Shown here: positions 53,724 through 62,197 of the stretch, one piece after another
How positions within the stretch are numbered: position 1 is the stretch's first letter
How the letters are laid out: every line of letters starts with the position of its first letter
Assembly: GCA_021776735.1 (NCBI GenBank)
Contig: JAJFFH010000028.1
Span: forward strand, 1 to 64,000
Reading direction: 5' to 3'
DNA from: Planctomycetota bacterium
GTDB taxonomy: Bacteria > Planctomycetota > PLA2
Length of the DNA stretch: 64,000 bases
Program-made: the position numbers and the translations under genes
The notes under the pieces: model-generated
The model's database searches: none
Told to the model about the DNA's origin: nothing
Seen by the model: the letters and a program-made list of their open reading frames with translations, nothing else

Positions 53724-56267
53724 TTACCCGTCGGCAAAAAACACACGGTCGATGGGCTGATCCGCCACGATCAGCTCGCCGGCCGCCTCTCCGTTGATCG
53801 AGACGGCGTAGGAACCGGGCGCAAGCGTACGGACGGCGATGTTTCCGGCCTTGTCCGTGCGCCACAGGCGCGGCGTCGTCATCAATTCGAACGCGTTGCG
53901 CGTGGATCCGGCGCGCACGCCGTCTTCGTCGACGATCTCGACGATCGCGCCGACGCGCGGCAGCTCGTTGCGCAGAAACCGGAGTCGCACGGTGACGCCG
54001 CGCACGAGCGGCACCGTAATCGGTCCGTCGCCCGCAACTTCGATCAGGTACGACGCACGATCAGCAAACCCCGCCGCGGCGACCCACACGCGATAGCGCC
54101 CGCGCGGCAGCCGTGCCGTGAACTCGGCGGTGGCGAAAGGCCGGCTTTCGCTGGCGTAGAGTTCGGCGATGTTGCCGTCTTCGCCCCGGAGCAAGAACGC
54201 CGCCTTGACGGGTCGGCCGTCCGGATCGACCGCACGCACCGAAAGCGCCGCCAGAGCGCGCGGATCGAAACGCCACGAAACGGACTTCGTTTCGGCGTCG
54301 GCGAGCGTCAGCGACACAGCCGCGAACGCGCCGCCCGTGCCGTAGAGGACGCGATACTTTCCGGCGTCGAGCCCCGTCACGGTGAAGCGGCCCTGCGCGT
54401 CGGCGCCAGTACGAGCCGTGAGCCCGCGCAGGAACACGCGTTCGCCGGCCTGTCCCACCAGGGCCCGATCCGCCGGACTCCGTTCGATAGTGATGTCGGC
54501 CTCCGCCAACGGCTTTCCCTCGGCGTCCAGAACCGTGCCCTCAAGCACGCCCAGCGGCATCGCAACTTCGACCGTTTGGCGCGGCTCGTCCGGGCGGATG
54601 GTGACGCTCTTGCTGATCAGCGTGCCCGTTTCGTTCGCCACGGTCAGTTCGTACCGCCCCGGTTCGAGGGCGTCGAAGCGAAACCTTGCGTCCTCGTCGA
54701 GTTGGGCTTCGAGCCCGGGACGGTGCTCGCGGTCGAGGTCATACAGATAGACGAGACCCGCGCGGACCGGCTCTCCTCTTCGTGTAAAACGGCCCTCGAG
54801 GGTTGCGGTTTTCGTCGCGCCGAAGTCGAGGACGGCGATGTTCCCGGCCGCGATCGTCACGCTGCGTTCCGCCGTCCGAAAGCGCGGCCGGTTCTCGGTC
54901 TGGGCCCCGGAGAGGGCCACTCGATAGCGTCCCGGTGCGAGATGCGGGAAGGACAGTTCGCCGGTGGCCGAAAAAACTGCGCGCGCGACGGGACGTGCGC
55001 CGAGTCCGCCGCCGAGCACTTCGCAGACAAGGCCGTCGGTCGGCTGCCCGCCGAGGGTCTTGGCGCGAACGAGCAACCCGCCGCCCGGCTTGAGCCGGAT
55101 CGTTTTCGGCGCGTCGCCGGTCGGTACGGCGCGCAGGCGATGGGGAACATGCTGCGGACTCAGCACGATCGCGTGAAACACCCCGGCCGGCAGTCCGTCG
55201 ATCAGGACGTGGCCGCCGTCGTCGCTCACGCGCGTTTTCAGTCGGAAGGTGTTTGAGTCCTTGCGTGCCAGCACCGCGAGATCCTGGCGGTCCAGCATCG
55301 TGATCAGCGAGAGAATCGGTCCGCGTTCCGGCTCGCGTTCCAGGACCGGCTCGAGCGCGCGATTTCGTGCGGGGTTGTCTCTTGGTCCGGCGTAGAGCAC
55401 ATGGACATGCGCTCCCGCAATCGGATGACCGGTTGCTTCGTCGAGCAGGACGAGGGCGGCGCGGACACCCGGGACGGCCGGTTCGTCCGGCGCTTCGACA
55501 GCGGGTGTTTTTGGCGACGACAAGACATCGTCGTTCGTCTGCTGTGGAGTGCTCGGGGCGCCTTGGATCGGCGGCTGCTGGTGTTCGCGTGCGAGGGACA
55601 CCGTGCGATCGCCCTTCTCGGTGCGGTCGTGGAGAAGGCGCCATCCGAGGGTGCTGGCGGCGACCGCGAGGACAGTGGCCACGATGAGGGTCTTGCTGAA
55701 CATGAGGAGTGCTCCTTTTGGGATGAGAAGAGGAGCGAGGGCCCCGGTCCACGCTCGCCGGCCGTGCGAACGGTCGAGACGGGCGCGGAGACGTGCGAGC
55801 GCGCGTTGCAGGCGGGTGTGAACCGTCGAGACCGGTACGTCGAGGCGCCGTGCGATCTCTCGCGGCATGAGGCCGTCGAAGAAACGCAGGACGATCACCG
55901 TGCGATCGGTCTCGTCGAGTTCACGCACGGCGCGTGCGACCACACTTTGCACTTCGGCGCGTGCCGCGGCATCCGCGGTGGGGTCGATCCGGTCGGGACG
56001 CGCTGCGGCGTGTTCGCGCGCCCGCCGTCGGTGTGCCGTACGGTGTCCGCCCAGCGAGAGATTGCGCACGACACGGCCGAGCCAGCCGCGCAGGTTGTCA
56101 CGATGTCGCGGCGGACGTTCCAGTGCGCGCACCATCGTGTCCTGCACGACATCGTCAGCCGTCGCCGCATCGCGCACGAGACTGCGGGCCAACGCGCGCA
56201 AGAACTCGGTGTGCTCAAGCAACGCACGAGCCGTCGGACGGAGTGTTTCACCCGGATCAGGAGTCAT
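53724..56267 (-). CDS. ECF sigma factor fused to a membrane span and CPD domains
   Basis: Residues about 15-165 of this 847-residue protein form sigma regions 2 and 4 (DVVQDTMVRALERPPRHRDN; DRTVIVLRFFDGLMPREIAR; VPVSTVHTRLQRALARLRAR). A membrane span follows at about 190-210 (KTLIVATVLAVAASTLGW), then a linker and many extracytoplasmic CPD-like beta-sandwich units (IKGLVYLYDLDREHRPG-like spacing, LEGTVLDAEGKPLAEADI). The sigma domain would face the cytoplasm while the CPD array faces out, so release or rearrangement could switch transcription. Two copies of the dispersed repeat lie in frame (53829-53841 and 54831-54840, both NIAV). It is divergent from a paralogue at 56416. Confidence 0.85.
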   Translation of the reverse strand: MTPDPGETLRPTARALLEHTEFLRALARSLVRDAATADDVVQDTMVRALERPPRHRDNLRGWLGRVVRNLSLGGHRTAHRRRAREHAAARPDRIDPTADAAARAEVQSVVARAVRELDETDRTVIVLRFFDGLMPREIARRLDVPVSTVHTRLQRALARLRARLDRSHGRRAWTGALAPLLIPKGALLMFSKTLIVATVLAVAASTLGWRLLHDRTEKGDRTVSLAREHQQPPIQGAPSTPQQTNDDVLSSPKTPAVEAPDEPAVPGVRAALVLLDEATGHPIAGAHVHVLYAGPRDNPARNRALEPVLEREPERGPILSLITMLDRQDLAVLARKDSNTFRLKTRVSDDGGHVLIDGLPAGVFHAIVLSPQHVPHRLRAVPTGDAPKTIRLKPGGGLLVRAKTLGGQPTDGLVCEVLGGGLGARPVARAVFSATGELSFPHLAPGRYRVALSGAQTENRPRFRTAERSVTIAAGNIAVLDFGATKTATLEGRFTRRGEPVRAGLVYLYDLDREHRPGLEAQLDEDARFRFDALEPGRYELTVANETGTLISKSVTIRPDEPRQTVEVAMPLGVLEGTVLDAEGKPLAEADITIERSPADRALVGQAGERVFLRGLTARTGADAQGRFTVTGLDAGKYRVLYGTGGAFAAVSLTLADAETKSVSWRFDPRALAALSVRAVDPDGRPVKAAFLLRGEDGNIAELYASESRPFATAEFTARLPRGRYRVWVAAAGFADRASYLIEVAGDGPITVPLVRGVTVRLRFLRNELPRVGAIVEIVDEDGVRAGSTRNAFELMTTPRLWRTDKAGNIAVRTLAPGSYAVSINGEAAGELIVADQPIDRVFFADG
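53829..53841. repeat. Dispersed repeat, intragenic copy
   Basis: ACGGACGGCGATG in the sigma-CPD fusion gene; coding strand reads Asn-Ile-Ala-Val-Arg. A shorter match (GACGGCGATG) lies at 54831-54840 in the same gene with Asn-Ile-Ala-Val. Confidence 0.65.
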
Positions 56268-56415
56268 CGCTACCGGTAGAACGCCGCGAGTACGCTTTCC
56301 TGCTCAAGGATTCGAAACGGGCCGGGAGGGCGTGGGGAGAGATGTCTACGATGGTCGGTGACTTCCCGGGTTTTTTCCAACGGGAACCGGGGGGGCGGCA
56401 AGAAGCAGACGAGTC
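56268..56415. promoter_or_regulatory. Divergent intergenic region between two sigma-CPD genes
   Basis: This 148-base gap separates the starts of the two divergent sigma-CPD fusions and must hold both promoters. It contains an imperfect palindrome around CCCGGGTTTTTTCCAACGGG (56365 region) and no coding frame. If either sigma factor is autoregulated its site should be here; no confident -35/-10 pair is visible. Confidence 0.4.
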
Positions 56416-59367
56416 ATGGGAACTTCTTCTTCTGAATCCGGGCGCGTGGACCCCTCTGCCCCCGCTGTCAGCATCGATGACTTGTTGGCCCACGCCGGGT
56501 GGGCACGCGCGTTGGCGACGCGTCTCGTGCGTGACCCCTCGGCGGCGGACGATCTCGTGCAGGACGCCTACGCCGTAGCGCTCGCGCGTCCCCCGCGCGG
56601 GGATCGGCCCGTGCGTCCGTGGTTGCGCGGGGTGCTGCAAAACTTGGCGCGGTTCGGGCGGCGCTCCGAGGCTCGGCGGGGGCGCCGTCAGGCGGAAGCG
56701 GTCCGGTTGGCGGCCGCGGGTTCTTCCGCTTCTACGGGTTCGTCAGAGTCGCCGGACGCGATCATTTCGCGCTTCGAGGCGCAGCGGGCATTGGCCCGGG
56801 CTGTGGCGGAACTTGCCGAGCCCTATCGTACGACCGTCTTGCTGCGGTTTCATGAGGATCTTGCGCCACGCGACATCGCGGTGCGGTTGGGGATTCCGGC
56901 CGGGACCGTACGTTGGAGGCTCAAGCATGCGCTCGACTTGCTCCGGGTGCGTCTCGACGACCGATTTGGGACGCGTCGGGCGTGGGCGCCCGCGTTCGTA
57001 CCGCTACTTGCCACGGGAGGATCGTTGATGAGCAGCTTTTCGAAAGGGGTCGCCGGGGTCGCGGCGTTGGTTGCGCTGGCCGTGCTGGTTACATGGAACG
57101 CGCGCTCGTCGGATCGAACCCGGGCGACCGCAGGCTCCGAGCGCGCGGCAGGGACCCCGACGGGCCACACCGCAGCGGGGCGGAACACCGAGGCGGCGCC
57201 GGCTCGCGGCGCACCGGAAGACAGGCACGGAGAGACAACCGGCGGCCCGACTACCCCGCCGCGCGCGACAGCTCGGTTGCTCGGCCGTGTGCTTGATGGG
57301 CAAGGCGCGCCAATCCCCTCCGCGACCGTGCGATTGCGGGGCATCGTAAGAGCGCGGCCCGCGACGACGGGTCCGGACGGTCGGTTCGTCGTCGATGTCG
57401 TGCCTCCCCCGGGCGGACGGTCTCAGACGACCGTGGTCGCGGTCGCGTCCGGCCACGCCGAGGCCCTGCGCAAGATCGAACTCAAGCCCGGGACGCGCGA
57501 TGTCGGCGATCTGGTCTTGGGCTCGGGTGGCGTGGTGGCCGGAAAAGTGGTCGATTCACGCGGCCAGCCGATTCCCGGGGCAGTCGTCGGAGTGGCTCAT
57601 GCCGAGGATCGATTCGGTGGCCTGGGGCCGATACCGATCGAGTTTCTGCTTGCCGGAGCACGCACCCGCAGCAACGCAGACGGCGCATTCGAGTTGCGCG
57701 GCGTCCCTGTGGGCACCTGCCGGATCGGAGCTGGACGACAGGGCTATCGCGTGGCGGTGCGCAGCGGCGTCGCGGTCCGGCGGCATGAGCGGACCGTGAA
57801 CGTGACGATCGAGCTTGTCGCATCCGCGAGCACCGACCGGTTCACGGGCGTGGTTGTCGATCCTCTCGGCGCCCCGGTCGGGGGAGCGGTGGTGCGGTAC
57901 TCGTTTGAGTCGAACGGAACCTCCGGCTCGGGGTCGGCGCCTGCGAAGTCAGACGGGACGTTCTCATTCCCGGTCATGATTCCCGCGAGGTACCGGTTTG
58001 CGGCTACGGATCCGAGTGGGCGCTGGCGGGGATCGAAGCCGGTGCAGGCGAAGCCCGGGGACGAGGTTGTGCTTCGCCTGCAGGTGCCGCGCTGGTTGCC
58101 GATTGATGTACGTGACCGCGGCGGTCGCCCGATGCCGAAGGTCGTCTTGATGGTGCGCGACCCAGCAACCGGGATCGACACGCCCGCGGTGCGCGACCCC
58201 GCCGGACGCGTCGCAGTTCCCGGCGTGCCTTTTCGTCTCATCGCGACGGCGGACGGGTACGCGAAGGCCGAATCCGAAGTCCTCGATCCGGGCGCACTTG
58301 CTCGGTCGCTGCGCCTGGTTCTGGCGAAGCTCGCGGGCATACGCGGCGTCGTGCGCGTTGGCGGACGGCCGCTCGCGGGTGCGCGGGTCAGCTTGCACCG
58401 CGTGATCCCGCTTGACCGGCACTGCCGCCATGCCGGATTCTCATGCCGCTATCATCCGAAGCCGAAGGAGGTGGTGCGCACGCCTGCGGACGGGAGCTAC
58501 CGGCTCACCGGCCGTGAGCGCGACCGATATGTGATCCGGATCGAACACGGCGACTTCGCGCCGGTCGATGTCGGCCCTTTCAAGAACGATCCTGAAAGAG
58601 GCTCGTCCGGCCGCGACGCGGACCTCACGAGGGGCGGCGTGCTGGAGGGCCGTGTGATTACGAGCGCGGGCCGCAGCGCGGCTGGGATCCTCGTTGCCGT
58701 CTCGCGCGGTGACGGGCATCCACAAAAACAAGAAGTCGGCGCCGACGGCCACTTTCGGTTCGGGCGCCTCACGCCCGGTCCGTGGATCGTTCGTCGCGTG
58801 GATGGGCTGTCGCAACACACCGTGATCTTGGGGGGCAAGCCGCCGACGCCGCGCTGGAGTTGCCGGGTCCGCGACGGAGTCGTGACGCGCTTCGACCTCG
58901 ACACGACACGTCCGTCGGGCCTTTCTGTGCGCGGCATGTTCGCCTTGGCCGGCGTCGATGTGCGCGGCGCGACCGTGCTGCTTCAGGCTGAGGGCCGAAC
59001 GCTGCGTGACAAGGCCCCGCGTGGGACGCTGGATTCCGCCGGCCGTTTTCGGATCCGCGTCCCGCGGGTGGGCCGGTATTGGATTACCGTCATCGTCGGA
59101 GCGTTGCGCTACACCGAACGGATCGACCTAGAACGAGAGGGTGCGACTTGGGAGCGCTCGTTGAAGTCCGGCACCGTGGTGGTTCACGGCGTCAAAAACG
59201 ATGATCGTTTGACATGGGAGGGCGGGGGCGCGAACGCCCGCGCGACGATCAGCCTCGTCCCGGATGCGGAGCGCATCGCACGCGTAGTGGTTCCCGTGGG
59301 AATCGCCCGCATCGGCGAACACAAAATCACGGTGCGTGCGGGCGCAACGGTGGAGATCCCGCGCTGA
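56416..59367 (+). CDS. ECF sigma factor fused to a membrane span and CPD domains (paralogue)
   Basis: The 983-residue protein repeats the architecture of its divergent neighbour: sigma region 2 (AADDLVQDAYAVALARPPRG), region 4 (PYRTTVLLRFHEDLAPRDIA; GTVRWRLKHALDLLRVRLDD), a membrane span at about 209-227 (GVAGVAALVALAVLVTWN), then an array of CPD-type units (LLGRVLDGQGAPIPSATVRL; FTGVVVDPLGAPVGGAVVRY). The junction is also alike (LLATGGSLM here, LLIPKGALLM there), pointing to one ancestral fusion duplicated later. A perfect stem-loop terminator follows. The output regulon and the external ligand are unknown. Confidence 0.85.
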   Translation: MGTSSSESGRVDPSAPAVSIDDLLAHAGWARALATRLVRDPSAADDLVQDAYAVALARPPRGDRPVRPWLRGVLQNLARFGRRSEARRGRRQAEAVRLAAAGSSASTGSSESPDAIISRFEAQRALARAVAELAEPYRTTVLLRFHEDLAPRDIAVRLGIPAGTVRWRLKHALDLLRVRLDDRFGTRRAWAPAFVPLLATGGSLMSSFSKGVAGVAALVALAVLVTWNARSSDRTRATAGSERAAGTPTGHTAAGRNTEAAPARGAPEDRHGETTGGPTTPPRATARLLGRVLDGQGAPIPSATVRLRGIVRARPATTGPDGRFVVDVVPPPGGRSQTTVVAVASGHAEALRKIELKPGTRDVGDLVLGSGGVVAGKVVDSRGQPIPGAVVGVAHAEDRFGGLGPIPIEFLLAGARTRSNADGAFELRGVPVGTCRIGAGRQGYRVAVRSGVAVRRHERTVNVTIELVASASTDRFTGVVVDPLGAPVGGAVVRYSFESNGTSGSGSAPAKSDGTFSFPVMIPARYRFAATDPSGRWRGSKPVQAKPGDEVVLRLQVPRWLPIDVRDRGGRPMPKVVLMVRDPATGIDTPAVRDPAGRVAVPGVPFRLIATADGYAKAESEVLDPGALARSLRLVLAKLAGIRGVVRVGGRPLAGARVSLHRVIPLDRHCRHAGFSCRYHPKPKEVVRTPADGSYRLTGRERDRYVIRIEHGDFAPVDVGPFKNDPERGSSGRDADLTRGGVLEGRVITSAGRSAAGILVAVSRGDGHPQKQEVGADGHFRFGRLTPGPWIVRRVDGLSQHTVILGGKPPTPRWSCRVRDGVVTRFDLDTTRPSGLSVRGMFALAGVDVRGATVLLQAEGRTLRDKAPRGTLDSAGRFRIRVPRVGRYWITVIVGALRYTERIDLEREGATWERSLKSGTVVVHGVKNDDRLTWEGGGANARATISLVPDAERIARVVVPVGIARIGEHKITVRAGATVEIPR

Positions 59368-59384
59368 GCCTCGCCTGCAAGCTT

Positions 59385-59425
59385 GGCATGATGCCCCGTC
59401 CGTCGGCGGGGGCATCATGCCTTTT
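59385..59425 (+). terminator. Rho-independent terminator
   Basis: Perfect 13-bp arms GGCATGATGCCCC (59385-59397) and GGGGCATCATGCC (59409-59421) with an 11-base loop are followed by TTTT. It lies 17 bases after the stop of the sigma-CPD gene and seven bases before the end of the convergent PEP-CTERM gene. Confidence 0.9.
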
Positions 59426-59431
59426 CGAAGC

Positions 59432-60190
59432 CTACGAGAGATGCTTGCGCAAGACGGCTGCACCGAGGGCCAGCGCGCAAAGGACGAGCGTGCCGGGCTC
59501 GGGTACGGGACCAGGACCAGGACCAGGACCAGGACCAGGACCAGGACCAGGACCAGGACCAGGACCAGGACCAGGACCAGGACCAGGACCAGGACCAGGA
59601 CCAGGACCAGGACCAGTGAAGTTCCCGGAGGCAAATCCGCTGTCGGATTCGCCGGCCGCCGCGACCAGCGATTGGAGGTGGGCGCCCATTTGCGAGCCCG
59701 GGGCCGGAATACCGCCGCCCGTCGAAAGGCCGGCGCCGGTGAACATCGCTTCCGTCCAGAAGTTGCCGCCGGACAGCGTCAGGTCGAACGTGAGGTCCGT
59801 CGCGTTGTTGACCTGGTTCGGGTTGGGGCTGCCGCCGCCGGTCTGCGAGACCGCAAGGTCGAAGTCGGCGCTGCCCGAACCGGCGACGTTCGTGCCCGAG
59901 ACCGGGGTCCACATCTTGCCCGCGTTATCCGGCAGGAAGTCCGAGAATGCCGCCGCAAAGGCTCCGATATCGAGATTGAAGGCGAAAATGTCGAGCTTGA
60001 TACTCGGGTGCAAGGGCGAGTTGATGTCCACGACCCACGACGCAACATCATCGACCACGTTGACGGTGACATCAACGATGAGGTTGTCCGGGTTGCCCGG
60101 GCGATCATCGCCGAGCAACTGGCCCGTAACAGAAAACGTATCGGCGGCCACCAAGGCCGCGCATACCACTAGGCAAAAACCGATTCTCAT
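59432..60190 (-). CDS. PEP-CTERM secreted protein with a Gly-Pro repeat linker
   Basis: The 252-residue protein has a signal peptide (MRIGFCLVVCAALVAA), an exported beta-rich domain (DDVASWVVDINSPLHPSIKL), an asparagine/glycine-rich middle, a long Gly-Pro repeat and the PEP-CTERM sorting tail: VPEPGTLVL, a hydrophobic helix and the basic end LRKHLS. PEP-CTERM proteins are processed by exosortase systems and are often associated with extracellular polysaccharide. The Gly-Pro stretch is encoded by 18 copies of a hexanucleotide. AGGAGAGAG upstream of the ATG at 60190 is a good ribosome site. Confidence 0.9.
   Translation of the reverse strand: MRIGFCLVVCAALVAADTFSVTGQLLGDDRPGNPDNLIVDVTVNVVDDVASWVVDINSPLHPSIKLDIFAFNLDIGAFAAAFSDFLPDNAGKMWTPVSGTNVAGSGSADFDLAVSQTGGGSPNPNQVNNATDLTFDLTLSGGNFWTEAMFTGAGLSTGGGIPAPGSQMGAHLQSLVAAAGESDSGFASGNFTGPGPGPGPGPGPGPGPGPGPGPGPGPGPGPGPGPGPVPEPGTLVLCALALGAAVLRKHLS
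59508..59615. repeat. Hexanucleotide tandem repeat (GGACCA)x18
   Basis: Eighteen uninterrupted copies of GGACCA on the plus strand (TGGTCC on the coding strand), 108 bases, encoding Gly-Pro repeats between the folded domain and the PEP-CTERM tail. No frame of the repeat contains a stop codon, and unit changes of six bases keep the frame, so copy number can vary without inactivating the gene. Confidence 0.95.
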
Positions 60191-60216
60191 GAAAACTCTC
60201 TCCTACTGTCTCAGAT

Positions 60217-60231
60217 AGACTGTATCAGTCT
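60217..60231. promoter_or_regulatory. Palindrome upstream of the PEP-CTERM gene
   Basis: AGACTG-TAT-CAGTCT is a perfect 6-bp inverted repeat 27 bases upstream of the start codon, extended imperfectly by GTCT and AGAC outside. It is AT-richer than its surroundings and a candidate operator. The rest of 60232-60413 contains nothing I can assign. Confidence 0.4.
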
Positions 60232-60413
60232 AAGACATCGGAGAAAGAGTCGCACGCGATTCTCGGCCGCCCGGTTTGGGGCGGTTCTTGCCAGAAGCTG
60301 ATGGTCGGATTCCGTGGGGCAAAGGACTGGAACCCGCTACGTACGAGGGATCCTGCCGCCGGCCGCCCGGGAGTTTCCGGCCTTTACGGTGGAGATGCCG
60401 CGAGCCGTTCGAC

Positions 60414-61187
60414 TCACTTCTGGCGGAAGAGCGAGATTCGGCGGCGGGCGTCCTCCCAGAGCATTGACTTCTTGAGGTCGCGGTCGAAGTCCTTGTGAAA
60501 CGCTCGGCGGGCCGCAGCGCGCTTGTCCGCGTTGGCTTGGAGTGCTGCTTCGGCGTCGGCCTCGATCCTGGCCGGGTCGCGCCCCGCGACCGGGGTCTTG
60601 TCGTTTTGGAGTGCTGCCGTGAAACGGCGCAGCATCGCGTGGGCGAGGTTGCGCTCGGCGTGCGGCTTGGTCAGGTTGCGCGCGAGCAGGCTCACCTGCA
60701 AGCGTAGGCGCAGCGAACTCTCGTTCGCGACGACGGACTCCAGATACGACTCGTAGGTCCGGCGCAACTGCGCGTAGTTCTCGTCGTCCCCGCCTTCTGC
60801 CGCGCGGCCCCGGGCCGACCAGTCCTTCACGACGTCGCGAAGCGCCGAACGTGCGGCGGCTTCAGCGGCTTCGCGTGCTGCCCGGTCGGACTCGCTTTCC
60901 GGATTCGGATCGGAGACGGGCGCAGGGTCGCCGCCATCGTCGCTGTTCGCGGACGCCTCGACGGAGTCGGAAACATCGCCGTCCGTCTGCTTTTCTCCGG
61001 AATCCTCCGGCAAAAAACCCTCTTCCCAGGTGACGTCCTCGGCGTCTTCCGCTTCGTTCTCGGCCGAGGCGGCGACATCGGGCGCGGGGGCGTTGGCGGC
61101 CTCCTCTTCCGATTGTTCCCAGGGCGGCGTGGTTGTGGCGCAGCCGACGAGCAGAATACAGCCTAGGATTGTGCGAATGTTCCCCAT
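60414..61187 (-). CDS. Lipoprotein with acidic linker and helical domain
   Basis: The 257-residue product begins with a lipobox (LGCILLVGCATT, Cys at ~16), continues with a strongly acidic Glu/Asp/Ala linker of about 90 residues, and ends in a charged helical domain (VVKDWSARGRAAEGGDDENY; RLRLQVSLLARNLTKPHAER; KSMLWEDARRRISLF). No family is recognised. The dispersed repeat at 60974-60990 lies in the acidic linker (QTDGDV). It is divergent from the coiled-coil gene at 61275 and may share its promoter region. Confidence 0.65.
   Translation of the reverse strand: MGNIRTILGCILLVGCATTTPPWEQSEEEAANAPAPDVAASAENEAEDAEDVTWEEGFLPEDSGEKQTDGDVSDSVEASANSDDGGDPAPVSDPNPESESDRAAREAAEAAARSALRDVVKDWSARGRAAEGGDDENYAQLRRTYESYLESVVANESSLRLRLQVSLLARNLTKPHAERNLAHAMLRRFTAALQNDKTPVAGRDPARIEADAEAALQANADKRAAARRAFHKDFDRDLKKSMLWEDARRRISLFRQK
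60974..60990. repeat. Dispersed repeat, intragenic copy
   Basis: CATCGCCGTCCGTCTGC in the acidic linker of the lipoprotein gene; coding strand gives Thr-Asp-Gly-Asp-Val. Confidence 0.75.
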
Positions 61188-61274
61188 GACGTGTTGGTTA
61201 TCGGAAGACTGAAGCTCGAATTGACCGCCCGGCGTCTCACGATGAAACCCGCTATGATGGGGGCGGAGGAAACC

Positions 61275-62090
61275 ATGCGAACGGCAGGACTTGTTTTGGC
61301 ACTTATGGGCGCTGTTTGGGCCGAGGAGCCCCCCGGGAAGAATCGCGGAGCGGAATTCGAGGCGAAGCTCGAACGACTGCAGGACGAGGCAGCAAAGCTT
61401 GAGGCCGCGGGCAAACACGACCACGCGCGTGCCCTGCGCCAGAAGACTCAAAAGCTGGCGGCGAGATTCAGGGCGATGCGGGAGCGGCGTGACGATGACC
61501 GGCATGCGGGACCGGACAAGGAGCAGCGCGCCCTGCGTGCGTTGGGCCAGGCGATCGAGTCGTTGCAGGCCGCCGGGCGTCGCGAGGCGGCCGAGCAGGT
61601 GGCCAAGTTGGCGCGCGATCTCAAGAAAGACATGGCGAAGTCGCGCGAGCGGCGGATGGCCGAGCACCACGTCGAGATCATGCGCCTCGCGTTTCACGCG
61701 TTTCGCGAGGCGAAGAAGGGCGACTGGGCGGAGCTCATGGAGCATGCGATCCATGTGCGTGAACTCCAGCTCGCCGGGCGGCGCGACGAAGAGGCCCGCG
61801 AGATCATGCGCAAGGGTCCGAACCTGGGCGCGCAGGCCGAGTTGCTGCATGCGGCGGCGGCCCTTTGGAAGAAGTGGGGCCATAAGAAACGTGCTGCGAT
61901 GTGTCTTGAGCTTGGCAAGCACTTCGGGCAACGCTGGCACAAGAAGCGCGGCCCCAAGAACGCGAAGGGCAAGAAAAAGCACGGCGCGGCGCGTGGCGAG
62001 ATGCTGCAGCTCCTCGAGCGCACGCTGCACCGTGTCGAAAAGCTGGAGCGTCGGATCGCCGAGCTGGAAGAGCGCCTGCGCCAAAAGTAG
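61275..62090 (+). CDS. Exported coiled-coil protein
   Basis: The 271-residue protein has a signal peptide (MRTAGLVLALMGAVWAEE) and is almost wholly helical, with heptads rich in Lys, Glu, Arg and Ala (AKLERLQDEAAKLEAAGKHD; RRMAEHHVEIMRLAFHAFRE; VEKLERRIAELEERLRQ). No enzymatic motif is seen; a structural or spacer role in the envelope is possible. GGAGGA lies seven bases before the ATG at 61275, an unusually strong ribosome site for this window. Confidence 0.7.
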   Translation: MRTAGLVLALMGAVWAEEPPGKNRGAEFEAKLERLQDEAAKLEAAGKHDHARALRQKTQKLAARFRAMRERRDDDRHAGPDKEQRALRALGQAIESLQAAGRREAAEQVAKLARDLKKDMAKSRERRMAEHHVEIMRLAFHAFREAKKGDWAELMEHAIHVRELQLAGRRDEEAREIMRKGPNLGAQAELLHAAAALWKKWGHKKRAAMCLELGKHFGQRWHKKRGPKNAKGKKKHGAARGEMLQLLERTLHRVEKLERRIAELEERLRQK

Positions 62091-62125
62091 CTGCCTGCCT
62101 GAATAGCCACCGTCAATAACAAGCC

Positions 62126-62152
62126 CCGGGGTGGGGAATCTCCCCGCCCCGG
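62126..62152. terminator. Strong GC hairpin after the coiled-coil gene
   Basis: CCGGGGTGGGGA (62126-62137) pairs with TCCCCGCCCCGG (62141-62152) with one G-T pair and a three-base loop. No T-run follows, so it may be a terminator that does not need one, or a processing hairpin. It lies between the coiled-coil gene and the vWA gene. Confidence 0.5.
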
Positions 62153-62197
62153 CCGATCTACTCCTTAGCGCCGCGTCATGCTGACCTGAGGAGAACT

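Noticed and set aside
59336..60172. Plus-strand Arg-Thr repeat protein across the hexanucleotide array
   Set aside because: The hexamer is open in all six frames, which makes artificial long frames. Signal peptide, ribosome site and PEP-CTERM tail all belong to the minus strand.
60276..60498. Short plus-strand frames upstream of the lipoprotein gene
   Set aside because: No ribosome site, no motif, and they run antisense into the 3' end of the lipoprotein gene.
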